Below, in pieces: positions 24,643 through 34,196 of a DNA stretch of 64,000 bases (position 1 is its first letter; the number at the start of each line of letters is the position of its first letter). Source of the stretch: Russula earlei (Eukaryota; Basidiomycota; Agaricomycetes; Russulales; Russulaceae). A program made the translations under genes and the position numbers. The stretch spans positions 30,495 through 94,494 of the forward strand of contig JAGFNK010000180.1 of assembly GCA_025769875.1 (NCBI GenBank), written 5' to 3'. The notes below the pieces were generated by a model. That model did not search any database and had not been told where the DNA came from. It saw nothing but the letters and a program-made list of their open reading frames with translations.

Positions 24643-24990
24643 CTAAAATCGAGTGGTGGGGTCAGCGCCATCATCATCAAGGGGAGGAGGTGATGCGGTG
24701 AAGGTGTATCGGCCTTCTTCTGCTGCCTCATAGGCAGCCAATGCTGAGGCTACTATCGCCTCTGACTCCTGAGCGATGGCTGAAGGAGACATGATCTGTG
24801 GGAGTCTGTCAGAGTCCCTAGGTAACCTCCGGACTGGAGGTGTGTCTGATCGAAGAGGAGTCGTAGTAAAAGGCGTTTGAAAGGTCCTGGACCCTTCTCC
24901 TTTCGCTACCTGCAAGATGCGCGGGTTAGCAATGTCCTCCCTCTCCTGGTCGGACTTCCTCTTTCTGTTCGGGTGTCCCAGTTCCCATCC
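24643..24990 (-). CDS. Short 3' open frame of gypsy element
   Basis: An open frame after the pol stop, beginning near a basic NRKRKSD segment (possible nuclear signal) and running to 24643 with an Ala-rich acidic stretch (ESEAIVASALAAYEAAEEGR). No domain is recognised. It may be the true C-terminus of the pol tail after a frameshift, or a separate small product. Confidence 0.35.
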   Translation of the reverse strand, partial: GWELGHPNRKRKSDQEREDIANPRILQVAKGEGSRTFQTPFTTTPLRSDTPPVRRLPRDSDRLPQIMSPSAIAQESEAIVASALAAYEAAEEGRYTFTASPPPLDDDGADPTTRF

Positions 24991-27252
24991 TCAGTGAAAG
25001 GGGCATGATCTGACTGGGGCATAGCTGCGATGATAGGGAGGCACTAGGCAATGTGAGGCAGCATCTGCTGCCAATTGGTCGTGGCAATATTGGTGGGGTA
25101 GGGGACAGTACTTGTTAAAATGTCCTACCTCGCCACAATACTTGCATCGGTTCCTTTTCCTCCTTCCTTCTATCATGTTCAGTTGCTGAGGCTCCGGAAT
25201 GAAGTCAGCCGTTGCAGTAGACGCTTCCTCACTGCTGCTATAGGAATGGTAATAGATAGAGCTCTGGGGGGAAGGGTTTGGTGATGCTTCCGATCCTGCT
25301 CCTCCTCGAAGGCGCATACCAGACATGGTTTGGAGGACGCCCATCTCCTCTTCCGAATACCCTTGCACCGTCGTAGGTGTGGGGCTGGCTGGTACTGGTT
25401 CTGGGTCGGGGGTAGCATACCCCTGAGCGATGTCTGCCAAAGGCAGCTGAGGGACGAAGACGGGTAGAGGGGGAGTGGGCTGCCCAGCCCGATAGTTGGT
25501 GAGGAGTTCTTCAGCCCAGACACCTGGAGGGGTTTCTCCCTGGCTACAGCCTGCTTCTATGAACTCCCAACAACGTGAGCGTACTTTGGCTGCCGCCATT
25601 CTCTCCTTGGCTTCAGCCCTGCCTCTCTCTACTCCTCGCTTCTTGGCTAGGTACTTGCTGAGCTTGTAGCGCAGCTGCTTCTCCTCTTCTTCGAGCACCT
25701 TATAGTTAGCTTCCAGCGTCTCTTGTAAGGTGTAGAGATGGTCCAAGCGGTAGATTTCTGCCTGCAGCCCATAGTCACCTAGCAGGTAGAGGGTCTGTCT
25801 CCAGCGCCCTTCGAACTGCCTCTCTGTGTCGAAGCAGTCTAAGTCATGTTCGTCTTGGCCATAGTTATAGAGGTTATAGCAAGGGGTGGCCTGGAGGATC
25901 TCGCCATAGTCTGCATGGCCTTCTCCATTCTTCCCCCTCACTCTCGGTTCTCCCAAGGCAATGTCATAGGCCACATACCTGGCCAGTTTGTTCCCCCAAG
26001 TCATGCCATCAGGGATGTCAATCCCTGTGTGGTGTCTGTCAGCGTCCCATCGTACCCAAGGCTCTCCAGGGTGGGCATCCTGGTCAAGAGTGCTGGTGGG
26101 GGACGTCACATCCCAATCCCCAGGCTGAACGTCGACTTGATCAGCAGGGGGTCCAAATTCGAGAGGACGCATATCTGCTTCTCCTTCTCCTGTGTTATGT
26201 TCATCCATCTCTTGGAAGAAGGTGAGGAGGGAAGCATTGGGAGTGGTGATTTCAAGTGGCCCCTCTACACCAGAGAGGTCGGATTGGGGAACGATTTCAT
26301 TAGTGGGAGTTTGGGACATTTGTGAGCGGTGATATGGGGATGAGGAAGTAGAGGGCATCTTTCGCTGGACTTTTATAACCTGTATGGCCGTGGGGTTCTT
26401 TCTGTGATATTCCTCTATTAGTCTAGACGCTTTGATGTTCTCTACTGGCTCCCAAGAGTCATGGGCTTCGGAGTACCCTTCCCACCGGACTTGATACTCC
26501 AGTTGTTTCCTCCTTCCAGTTCGTCTCGAACCTAAAATCGTTGCTACTTCATATTCCTCTTCCCCTTCCACCAATTCTGCTTCTGGATTGGTGTAGTTGG
26601 CCCCATGCTCCTCGGTTTCCTTGTAAGGTGTCAATAAGGAGGCATGAAACGCGTTATGGATCCTCCAGCGGCTAGGGAGATCCAATCTGTATGTCACCGG
26701 ACTAATCACCTCTGTGATTTCAAAGGGCCCATATTGTTTTGGGCGTAGTTTCACTGTAGGATGTGTCGTTTTTAGGTTGGTGCTGTCGAGCCATACCCTT
26801 TCTCCTTTCTGATAAGGTTGGAAACTACTTCTTCGCTTCCACATTAGGGAAGCGATCTTCATCGCTTCTTGTGCCTGTGATCTCGCTTCCTGGATCCGGA
26901 CTTTCCAATTGTCTATTCTTGGTATCTTGCTTCCCCAATTTGGCTGGTGTGCCTTGGGCGTAAAGCCCATCCATAAGAAGAAAGGGGATTGTCTGGTTGT
27001 CTCTGAAACGTTAGAATTCATTGTGTATTGCACCAGAGGCAGCCAATCCACCCAATCATCTTGTTGGTGGTTGCAAAAGATTCTTAGCGATGTTTCCATT
27101 GTCTGATTCATTCTTTCTGATTGTCCATCTGTCTGGGGATGGTAGGCAGTGCTGATATTCTGTTTGATATGCAGCTGGTCGCAAAGTTCCCTAATGAACT
27201 TGGAACTTATTAGTTTATCTCGATCGGATATGATCTTGCTTGGTACTCCCAC
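24991..27252 (-). CDS. Integrase C-terminal half, chromodomain and long tail
   Basis: 753 codons open, and the actual protein is fused upstream across a frameshift near 27245. In order: the second and third catalytic acidic residues of integrase (ISDRDK at about 8-13 and DGQSERMNQT, Glu at 46), a GPF module (KQYGPFEI, about 172), a chromodomain at about 232-287 (YQVRWEGYSEAHDSWEP), then roughly 460 further residues. The tail has a segment with TWGNKLARYVAYDIALGEPR, a coiled coil rich in Glu/Lys (LEANYKVLEEEEKQLRYKL), a Pro-rich stretch, and a CX2CX4HX4C knuckle (CKYCGEVGHFNKYC) about 40 residues before the end. Chromodomains in this family direct integration to marked chromatin; the tail is unusual. 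Confidence 0.8.
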   Translation of the reverse strand: MGVPSKIISDRDKLISSKFIRELCDQLHIKQNISTAYHPQTDGQSERMNQTMETSLRIFCNHQQDDWVDWLPLVQYTMNSNVSETTRQSPFFLWMGFTPKAHQPNWGSKIPRIDNWKVRIQEARSQAQEAMKIASLMWKRRSSFQPYQKGERVWLDSTNLKTTHPTVKLRPKQYGPFEITEVISPVTYRLDLPSRWRIHNAFHASLLTPYKETEEHGANYTNPEAELVEGEEEYEVATILGSRRTGRRKQLEYQVRWEGYSEAHDSWEPVENIKASRLIEEYHRKNPTAIQVIKVQRKMPSTSSSPYHRSQMSQTPTNEIVPQSDLSGVEGPLEITTPNASLLTFFQEMDEHNTGEGEADMRPLEFGPPADQVDVQPGDWDVTSPTSTLDQDAHPGEPWVRWDADRHHTGIDIPDGMTWGNKLARYVAYDIALGEPRVRGKNGEGHADYGEILQATPCYNLYNYGQDEHDLDCFDTERQFEGRWRQTLYLLGDYGLQAEIYRLDHLYTLQETLEANYKVLEEEEKQLRYKLSKYLAKKRGVERGRAEAKERMAAAKVRSRCWEFIEAGCSQGETPPGVWAEELLTNYRAGQPTPPLPVFVPQLPLADIAQGYATPDPEPVPASPTPTTVQGYSEEEMGVLQTMSGMRLRGGAGSEASPNPSPQSSIYYHSYSSSEEASTATADFIPEPQQLNMIEGRRKRNRCKYCGEVGHFNKYCPLPHQYCHDQLAADAASHCLVPPYHRSYAPVRSCPFH

Positions 27253-28678
27253 AAAGTGGGAATATTCTGTCCTTGTAGAGCTGTGCTAGCTCTTCTGCGT
27301 CCATTTCTTCTTTGCAAGGAAGCAAGATGACGCCTTTAGTACAATCGTGGTCAGTGACAGTCAATATACTGTCATATCCCTTCGACTTTGGTAATTTGAC
27401 CACAAAGTCCATGCTGACGGTCGAGAAGGGAGTAGCCCCTTCTTCCGGTGGAATGGGATACAGGGGAGGTCGATTTGGATGAGTGTTTGACTTGTTACTT
27501 TGGCAAATTGCGCATCCTTCCACATATCGGTCGACAAAGCGTCTCATGGTGGGCCACCAGTAGTATCGCATCATTCCCAGTAATGTTTTAGCTTTTCCTG
27601 GGTGTCCTGCTGTAACCACCAAGGCTTCATTCTTCCACCATAAGTTATGTCGCTTCTCTAGTCGGTGTCTCTGTACCCAATCAAGTAACTTCGATCGGTG
27701 TCTTTCTTCTCCTTGTTGATTCTTTATCCGTTCTTCCAATGCAGTAGTGTGCATTACTCGAATAAAAAGATGGTCAGGTAGCGCGACCACTTCTTCTTTA
27801 TCCCCTTGTCCATCGTCAAGGTCAGGTCTCCTTGACAGGGCATCTGCTTTATTCCTTGCCCCTGCCTGATGTTTCAATTCTAAGTCGAAGTCCGCCAAGA
27901 AGGTAATGTATCTTGCTACTCGACCATTTATTCGCTGAGGGTGTCGGTAATGCAACAGGTTCGCATGGTCTGTATAAACCACCACCTTATGCTTTGCTCC
28001 CATGAGTAGGTGTCGCCAGTGTTTCAAGGCTCGCACCATGGCTAAGAACTCTTTGTCCCATATGTCGTAGTTCTTCTCTGCTTGTTTCAAGGCTGCTGAG
28101 AAGTAACCTATTGGCCTCCTCTTTCCTTGTTCGTCTTTCTGGAATAATACTGCTCCAATGGCATAATTGGACGCGTCTACTTCCAGTTCAAAGGGTCGCT
28201 CCTCATCAGGATGGAGCAGGACAGGGTCAGAAGATACTATCTGGATAAGTCGTTCCAGAGCATCTTTGCATTCTTGGGTCCATTCAAATGGCACCCCTTT
28301 CTTTGTCAAGGCAATAATGGGTCGAGCAATCTGACTGAATCCTCGAATGAAAGCCCTATTGTAACTGAGGACTCCCATGACTTTGCGCACTTCGTGTACG
28401 TCCTTGATTTCCCGAGGCCAGTCCGTGATTCCTCGGACTTTGGAGGCCTCAATCTTCATCTTCCCTTCGTCTATGTCCCATCCTAGCATGGTTAGTTTTC
28501 GCACCATGAACTGGCACTTCTGGGGTTTCAGGAAGTATGACTTCTTCTGCATCAGCGTGAGTAGTTCGTTGACACATTGCTCATGGATTTCTAGTTGTTC
28601 AGGACTGTCCCCCGTGGCAATTCCAAAGTCATCCAGATAGTTGACCAGTGTATTCTGCCCATCGGTCCAGCCAGTCAC
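27215..28678 (-). CDS. Reverse transcriptase end, RNase H, integrase N-terminal half
   Basis: 487 codons. It starts in the RT catalytic block (NYLDDFGIATGD), continues through an RNase H domain (FELEVDASNYAIGAVLFQ, YTDHANL, NKADALSR) and an integrase zinc region with CAICQSNK, then the first catalytic Asp in STVSMDFVVKLPKS. It is separated from 28629-29285 by one frameshift and from 24991-27252 by another near 27245, so the pol of this copy cannot be made as one protein without frame change. Confidence 0.82.
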   Translation of the reverse strand: MTGWTDGQNTLVNYLDDFGIATGDSPEQLEIHEQCVNELLTLMQKKSYFLKPQKCQFMVRKLTMLGWDIDEGKMKIEASKVRGITDWPREIKDVHEVRKVMGVLSYNRAFIRGFSQIARPIIALTKKGVPFEWTQECKDALERLIQIVSSDPVLLHPDEERPFELEVDASNYAIGAVLFQKDEQGKRRPIGYFSAALKQAEKNYDIWDKEFLAMVRALKHWRHLLMGAKHKVVVYTDHANLLHYRHPQRINGRVARYITFLADFDLELKHQAGARNKADALSRRPDLDDGQGDKEEVVALPDHLFIRVMHTTALEERIKNQQGEERHRSKLLDWVQRHRLEKRHNLWWKNEALVVTAGHPGKAKTLLGMMRYYWWPTMRRFVDRYVEGCAICQSNKSNTHPNRPPLYPIPPEEGATPFSTVSMDFVVKLPKSKGYDSILTVTDHDCTKGVILLPCKEEMDAEELAQLYKDRIFPLCGSTKQDHIRSR

Positions 28679-29285
28679 CGAAGTCTCTTCTCATCAGCCT
28701 AGTAAAGAAGGCTGGTGCGTTCTTGAGCCCAAAATACATGACGTTGGGCAGGTAGGTTCCATATGGCGTCTTGAAGGCTGCCTTCCAGCGATCTCCTTCT
28801 GCCAGTCGCACATTATTGTATCCCCATCGTATATCGAATTTGGAGAAGACCTTTTTCCCTCGGAGTCTTTCCACCTCTTGTTCCAGATGTGGTAAAGGTT
28901 CATTGTCTCGTCTGGTCCACTGATTTAGTCGTCGATAGTCTACAATGATCCTCTTCTCCTTGCTGTCCTTCTTGCCAATGAAGAACACTGGAGATGTGTA
29001 GCTGGATGGACCTGGAGTGATGTATCGCTTCTCTACTTCATCAGCTAGGAATTTCTTGAGGTATTCTCGCTCATCTCGTGTTAGGGGGTACACTTTGCAG
29101 TTTAGTTCCTTTGGTGCATCAGGTAACAGCTCTATCTGCATAGTCTGGTTCCCTTGGTGGTGGGAACCTCTGGGACTTCTCTTCTGAGAAGACATCTGCA
29201 AAGCGGTGGAATTGCTTTGGAACATTGGCAAGGGGATCCTCTCCTTCCTGTGGTTTAATCGACTGCTGGGCCCACTTCTGAGCAA
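28629..29285 (-). CDS. Reverse transcriptase N-terminal half (gypsy)
   Basis: Palm and fingers of RT: KRYITPGPSSYTSPVFFIGK, RIIVDYRRLNQWT, FSKFDIRWGYNNVRL (first catalytic Asp) and AFKTPYGTY...FGLKNAPAFF. A frameshift near 28660 separates it from the YLDD block in the next frame, and another near 29150 separates it from the protease frame. Confidence 0.8.
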   Translation of the reverse strand: MLRSGPSSRLNHRKERIPLPMFQSNSTALQMSSQKRSPRGSHHQGNQTMQIELLPDAPKELNCKVYPLTRDEREYLKKFLADEVEKRYITPGPSSYTSPVFFIGKKDSKEKRIIVDYRRLNQWTRRDNEPLPHLEQEVERLRGKKVFSKFDIRWGYNNVRLAEGDRWKAAFKTPYGTYLPNVMYFGLKNAPAFFTRLMRRDFGDWLDRWAEYTGQLSG

Positions 29286-29794
29286 TAGTCGTCTTTCTGT
29301 AGGTAAATGGCTTCCCCTTTCTTCAATTGTCGGTTTTCATCTCTTGCTCGCTTTTGGAGTTTTGCGACATAGAGATCCAGGTACTTGTATCGAGCAGTCT
29401 CAATCTGTACCGTTCCTTCCATCAGCTGTCCTTTCTTCCAGTTGATGGTGGGGTCGAATTCATATAGGAAGGGATATCCCAGGATGACCCGATCCGTTCC
29501 TAAATCTGTGAGATAGAACCTTTGCAAGCTCTCCTTCTCCTTGTATCGGACGCGAAGCCAGCAGTAATGAGTGAGTTCCCCTTGCTTATTCTGGGTTCCG
29601 TCGACGTTTCGTACTACCATGGGTTCATGTAGTTCTTGTTTCCCAATCTTCAGTCTTTTCCAAGCTGAGTGATCGATGAAGTTCTCTGTTGCTCCACTGT
29701 CCAGTAGAGCAGATTCCTCGGCCGTTGTGTGTGCAGTGACGAAAGTGAATGGAATATTCATAGCATTCAGTCTTCTAATGTACACTTGCAACAC
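29255..29794 (-). CDS. Gypsy aspartic protease and linker
   Basis: Retropepsin-like domain with ALLDSGATENFID (catalytic D-S-G) near residue 30 and VILGYPFLYEFDP near 105, followed by a Lys-rich linker (LQKRARDENRQLKKG). The frame ends at a stop at 29255 where the pol reading should continue in another phase. Confidence 0.75.
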   Translation of the reverse strand: MLQVYIRRLNAMNIPFTFVTAHTTAEESALLDSGATENFIDHSAWKRLKIGKQELHEPMVVRNVDGTQNKQGELTHYCWLRVRYKEKESLQRFYLTDLGTDRVILGYPFLYEFDPTINWKKGQLMEGTVQIETARYKYLDLYVAKLQKRARDENRQLKKGEAIYLQKDDYCSEVGPAVD

Positions 29795-29832
29795 ACTATT
29801 CTTCCTAAGCCAGGCCGTCGACTTAGGTGTTC

Positions 29833-30687
29833 CTAAAAACCCTGTTCCATCAGTTCTTCCAACAAGTCCTCCTTCTGTTTGGTGGACATCTTCTTTATGG
29901 ACGCCGAGGAGGAGCTCTTGTTATAGGTAGGAGGAGGAGATGTAGATCGTCCGGAGACAGTGCTTTCATTTCCACTGTCCCCTGAGTCGTCCTCCTTCTC
30001 TGTTTCCAGAGCTCGAGCTTTCCCTTTGTCCCTTGGGTTACTTGATTTCTTCTTGACTCTGTCCTTGTCAGGACAGTTCCGACTGATATGTCCTGCTTTC
30101 TTGCAGATGAAGCATTTCCCTTCTGCTAGCAGTTTCTTCTTTTCCTCTGTCAGAGGAGGACGTCGCTTGGTCCTTGCTGCATCAGTGGATACTGAGTCCA
30201 CTTCCATTGCATTTGGATCTCTTTGGTTTCGCCTTTTCCCAGCCTGTAGGGATTTCATGCGATTTTCCCTGGTGGTCAACGATCCACCTCCAGATCCAAT
30301 ATTGGCTTTCATGAGCTGGTCTCTGGCCTGTTCTTCCCTAGCAGCATTGATCCATGCTCGTAGATCATTGATGGCAGGTATGTCTCTGACTGGTCGATTG
30401 TAGATTCGTCGCACCAGCCAGGTGATTAGGCCAGCCTTGTAGGCTTCTACTGCTCCTGGTGAATTCTGGTCCCATCCTGCTTTACTGAGCAGAACAAGGA
30501 ATTTGCTGGTATAGTCATCCAGCGATGCTGCTTTAGACATGGACAATTGTTGTAGCTCCATGAAAGCGTCTTCAGGCTCTGTGGTGTCTTTGAATTCTCT
30601 GAAGAAGTCATCCACAAATTCGGTCCAAAAGAGCATGTCAGTTGGATCTAGCTTGCACTGGTGCATAAGGAGACGGCGGGTCCCCAT
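29833..30687 (-). CDS. Gag capsid and CCHC nucleocapsid (gypsy)
   Basis: 284 codons. A capsid-like helical domain (FVDDFFREFKDTTEPEDAF) is followed by a zinc knuckle CFICKKAGHISRNC (CX2CX4HX4C) and a Ser/Lys-rich tail. It overlaps the upstream gag frame at 30638-30687 in another phase, so a frameshift divides gag. Confidence 0.78.
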   Translation of the reverse strand: MGTRRLLMHQCKLDPTDMLFWTEFVDDFFREFKDTTEPEDAFMELQQLSMSKAASLDDYTSKFLVLLSKAGWDQNSPGAVEAYKAGLITWLVRRIYNRPVRDIPAINDLRAWINAAREEQARDQLMKANIGSGGGSLTTRENRMKSLQAGKRRNQRDPNAMEVDSVSTDAARTKRRPPLTEEKKKLLAEGKCFICKKAGHISRNCPDKDRVKKKSSNPRDKGKARALETEKEDDSGDSGNESTVSGRSTSPPPTYNKSSSSASIKKMSTKQKEDLLEELMEQGF

Positions 30688-31845
30688 TTCTTTTTGCTTC
30701 TACCAGGTTCGTTTGGTTGACCACCCATTCATGTACTTTCTCTCCTTTGATGTAGGTGAGAGCTAGGGCTACTCGCTTCATTGGAATAGTCATGGTCGGG
30801 TTGTCGCTGTTGAGCAGATTCCATAGATTGAAATCCTGGACAAAGTACTTCGTCTTTTTCCTGTCTCCTTTGAAGACTTCAGGAGGGTCTCCTTTTAGAG
30901 ATCCGTTGCCCCCATGGGGGCCTGGTGCCGGCTGAGGTGCCAGATTCGCTCCTGGTCCTACAGGAGGTGCTGCCGGTGGTCCCCCTCCTGGAGGGCCTCC
31001 TCCGGGTGGGCCTCCTCCTGGTACTGGTGGACCTGCAGGTCCGAAGGGGACTCCTCCACCTCCAGGTGGTCCTCCTGCTCCAGGTGGACCTCCTCCAGGG
31101 TTTACTACGATGGTGGGCCCTGTTCTTCCACCTGCTGTCTGGGTGGCAATGGTGGCTGTCTGCGTTGCTGCAATGGTAGCCATTTCGACTGATATTTCTG
31201 GCTCTTCAACGATTGTTGGTTCAATGGGCGAGACGTGTACTGTCTGCTCTAGTCTTTCAGCTAGCTCCAATACTTCTGGTGCTTCTGCTTTCTGATCTGT
31301 AGTCGGAGGGTCCGACTGTTCTGTTTCTCCACTTGATGACTTTTGTATCAATGGAGCTGGGTCGTCTACTACTGGGTCTCTGGCTTCCCAATGAGTAGTA
31401 TAAGGATCTGTCTTGGTTCCTAAACCTAGGACCTTATATTCGTCGATGTCTTCGTCCTCTCCTGCGTAAGGGACGTCCTTTGTGGTAATCAACAAAGTAC
31501 CACTGATCGTTGATGTATTCGCAAGGAAGGATAGCTTCCTTTGTATCGGACCTCGTATCTGTTAGGTCCTTCCTGGTCTGCCCAACACCAGAGGGCAGTT
31601 CCTTTGATTCCTGAGGGTAGATCGTCCCTCTCTCTAGCTTTGAACCAACCAAATTTGGTTCCTTGCTTTGATTTCTGGTTGAACTTTACGCGTATGCTAT
31701 GTTCTCCCTTCGATTTCCAGTTTGTCCACTCGCCACTGCCTTTCCTAGGGAGTCGGGACTTGTCTGCCCTCTTACCACTGTCTATGCCAATGACAGTAGG
31801 GGTCTTTACAGAAGTATGCGTGTGTCCAACCGTGCTGCTCGTCAA
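30638..31845 (-). pseudogene. Gag N-terminal region (gypsy), frameshifted
   Basis: Open frames 31495-30638, 31652-31434 and 31845-31489 overlap in different phases and seem to be one N-terminal gag region with two frameshifts. The 285-codon part has a Pro/Gly-rich, collagen-like stretch (30915-31100, repeats of GGGPP) followed by PPEVFKGDRKKTKYFVQDF, a usual start of the gypsy capsid domain. The most upstream part (GEWTNWKSKGEHSIRV) is not recognised. Confidence 0.55.
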
Positions 31846-32015
31846 GAGTCACGTAGTACACCTTCTTCTTGTCGTGGAGAGGTCTGTATAGATTCTCTCC
31901 CTTGACTACTTCAGCATAGGTTGCTGACCGTATGATGACTAGATCCTAGTCCTAAGGCTTCCTGCCTATTTCTGGTTTGCTTTCACAGCGATGTCTGTGA
32001 TAGAAGCTTGGCTTA

Positions 32016-33469
32016 TGTTAAGGCTCCAAAGTGCCTTAAATAAGATCAATGGTTGCGTCTATGAACGCGTCCTACCAATGCAGATATGCTTGAGTCAAGC
32101 AAGCAATACTTGTGGAGGGGAAGGAGTATTAGATCCTTCTGGAGTATGGCAACAAGATGAGAGGGGCTCTGCAGATGGGGTAGGAGTCAACTGTTTGGTA
32201 TTGGCAAACTAAGTCAAGCTTAGGGCTCAACTGCTACAGACTGGGGGCTTTATATAGCCCTACAGGGATAAGGTTCGTGCTACTGTAGTACTGGGTGGTG
32301 TTATAGAAGCAAAAGGCGGCTCATAGAAGTGAGGTTGCTTCTATGTAAATGATCTCGGTGCTGGAAGCATTAAGTGCTTCCCTAGTAGCAATCTTGGTGT
32401 CATAAGTACTTTCCTAATCAAGGAAGCGACGTACGTGGCAGTACGGGAACATCTGGAACAGAAGCAATGCTATTCATTGCTTCATTAGTACATCTTCAGA
32501 ATGATATGATCAACATGTTCCAAACACAATATCAATGGACATAAATTGTCAAGACACGTACTGCTGATCACTAAGGACTCAGGAGCAGGTGGGCAAGGGT
32601 CGGAACAGATGATACGCAGCAAAGGCGGCGTTGAACAAGAGGACGAGCCAAACGACGAGGAGGTACCAGATGGGGACTGGTAGGTGTTGCAAGAGACAGA
32701 GGCGAAGGCTGGAGGCCAGTGTAGCAAGGGGCTTTAAACAAGGCGGTCGTTGAAGAGTACCTTGGAGGCGAGGGGAATCTTTAGACTGAGCGGTCGCAGG
32801 GGAGTACCCAGGAAGATGAGAGTATCACAAATGGACAGTCTGACGACTGCCATGCTTCATTGGGGCTTATATACAGTGTACAGGGTCGATTACAAAGAAC
32901 TGGGACTATCTTAGACTCTTTGGTACCATCCAATAGGACTACAGAGGCATAAACTTGCTTGTGTCAAGTTTCAGGCTTACTGAGCGCATTACTGATCATT
33001 GTGGAGCGATGACATCATTATGATGTCACTGTGGAGCGCTTAGTGAGCCTATGAGGTCACTGTGGAGTCGCTCAGTCAGCCATGATGTCATTGGAGCCTT
33101 GATGACATCAGATGATTTATGCAACAGTTTCTAAGAGTTTGTGCCGCTGTTTTGGGTCCTTGGTGGCTGGGTGGCCATGTGGCTGCCACGCGATGATTGC
33201 CCGATTAGGAACCGGGTGCCTGGTCATGTTATAGTGCCTTTGCAATAGTGATATCTTGTACCGTAGGAGGGATAGCCCAGAAAATGGAAGGGAGTTGGCA
33301 ATGCAAAGTGAGAGAGGTCTCTCTTGAGTGAAATAGGACAATCTACGGCCAGGACCTGGCCTTGGTTTGTAACATAAATGGTCAAGATCTGACACACACA
33401 TGATGCAAACAGTGCAGTCCATAGTTCAGGTGTTCTGGCATCTTCTGGACCCCAAACCACTCAGTAACA
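32016..33469 (-). repeat. 5' LTR of gypsy chromovirus, split by solo LTR
   Basis: Plus-strand ends TGTTAAGGCTCC (32016) and CTCAGTAACA (33469). The 828-bp solo LTR at 32547-33374, flanked by TAAAT on both sides, splits it. Without the insertion it is 621 bp and aligns with 24015-24601. Confidence 0.83.
32547..33374 (-). mobile_element. Solo LTR, copy 1 of an 825-bp family
   Basis: 828 bp with ends TGTCAAGACACG and TTTGTAACA and perfect 5-bp target duplications TAAAT (32542-32546 and 33375-33379). It matches 45116-45944 and 49503-50324 in the opposite orientation. A TATA-like stretch and a TGGACAGTCTGACGAC block lie near 32830-32880. Confidence 0.9.
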
Positions 33470-34196
33470 TGAGGGTGGCATGCTGGTGGTGATGATGATG
33501 ATGTGAGGATGAAGAGGAGATGGCAAGAAAGGAATATGCACATATGTACTCTTGTAAGCAATTCGCAGCCAGCCATATAGCTGTGTGGGTGAGTTGACAT
33601 CGAGGCCATGTGCCTTTGCAACAATTTTGCATGTCTTATGGTCCATGTGTGTGTGCTGTAGTGAGCGAGAAATGGTGTGTGCTTGAGTGCTGGATGAGGA
33701 CAGGGACAGTGAGCACAAAAGACAGGCATATGAAAGGAAATCTAGATGTGAGAAGGGGACCAAAGCTGGACAATGCAAGGTATCAAGTCATGGTCTCCAG
33801 CAGCTGTGGTAGTGGTGTGTGGCAATTTGTGAAGGATGGCTGAGGCCAGGTGTAGTGATGAGGGGTGTGGTCAAGTCATGACACAAAGAGGGGGGGACAA
33901 TGTGAAGGAGAGGTTGGAGGGGGTGATGATGTGGCCAGAGTAGCAATATGCCCTGGTTGGGTGCAGAATGGGCAAGAGTCAGCCCTCAGCGCTTGGCAGC
34001 AGTGGGTGGAAGGTGATGGCATGGCACTCTGGGGGGGACAGCAAGTGGAACTGGTGAATGGTGAATGGCAGATGGTGCAATTGCAGTTGGAGCGGCATTG
34101 ATTTCATGCTAATGGGCATGCTGGGGCAGAGGCATCAAGGCATCAGCAACAGATGTTTGCAGTGGTGTGAACTTGGAAACAAGGTGGTCACTGACA
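33470..34196 (-). repeat. Dispersed repeat copy 3 (eroded, inverted)
   Basis: The block at 33481-33570 is the reverse complement of about 43055-43150, and the block at 33700-33910 is the reverse complement of about 43560-43740 and 7845-7990. The order of the two blocks is swapped relative to the copies at 7.7 and 43 kb, as if two adjacent units had been joined. CpG sites are mostly lost. No coding potential recognised. Confidence 0.5.

Larger units (their letters stand above)
24015..33469 (-). mobile_element. Ty3/gypsy chromovirus retrotransposon
   Basis: Oriented on the minus strand. The 3' LTR is 24015-24601 and the 5' LTR is 32016-33469, which is 621 bp once the nested solo LTR and its duplicated site are taken out. 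Gag, protease, reverse transcriptase, RNase H, integrase and a chromodomain follow in the usual order, with several frameshifts. A purine-rich run (GGAGGGGTAA, minus strand) precedes the 3' LTR. The outer flanks do not show a target duplication: ATTGT on the left and TGAGG on the right. The left flank is CACTA coding sequence and the right flank is a dispersed repeat. Confidence 0.85.

Noticed and set aside
25846..26325. 159-codon plus-strand frame
   Set aside because: Antisense of the gypsy pol tail; no motifs.
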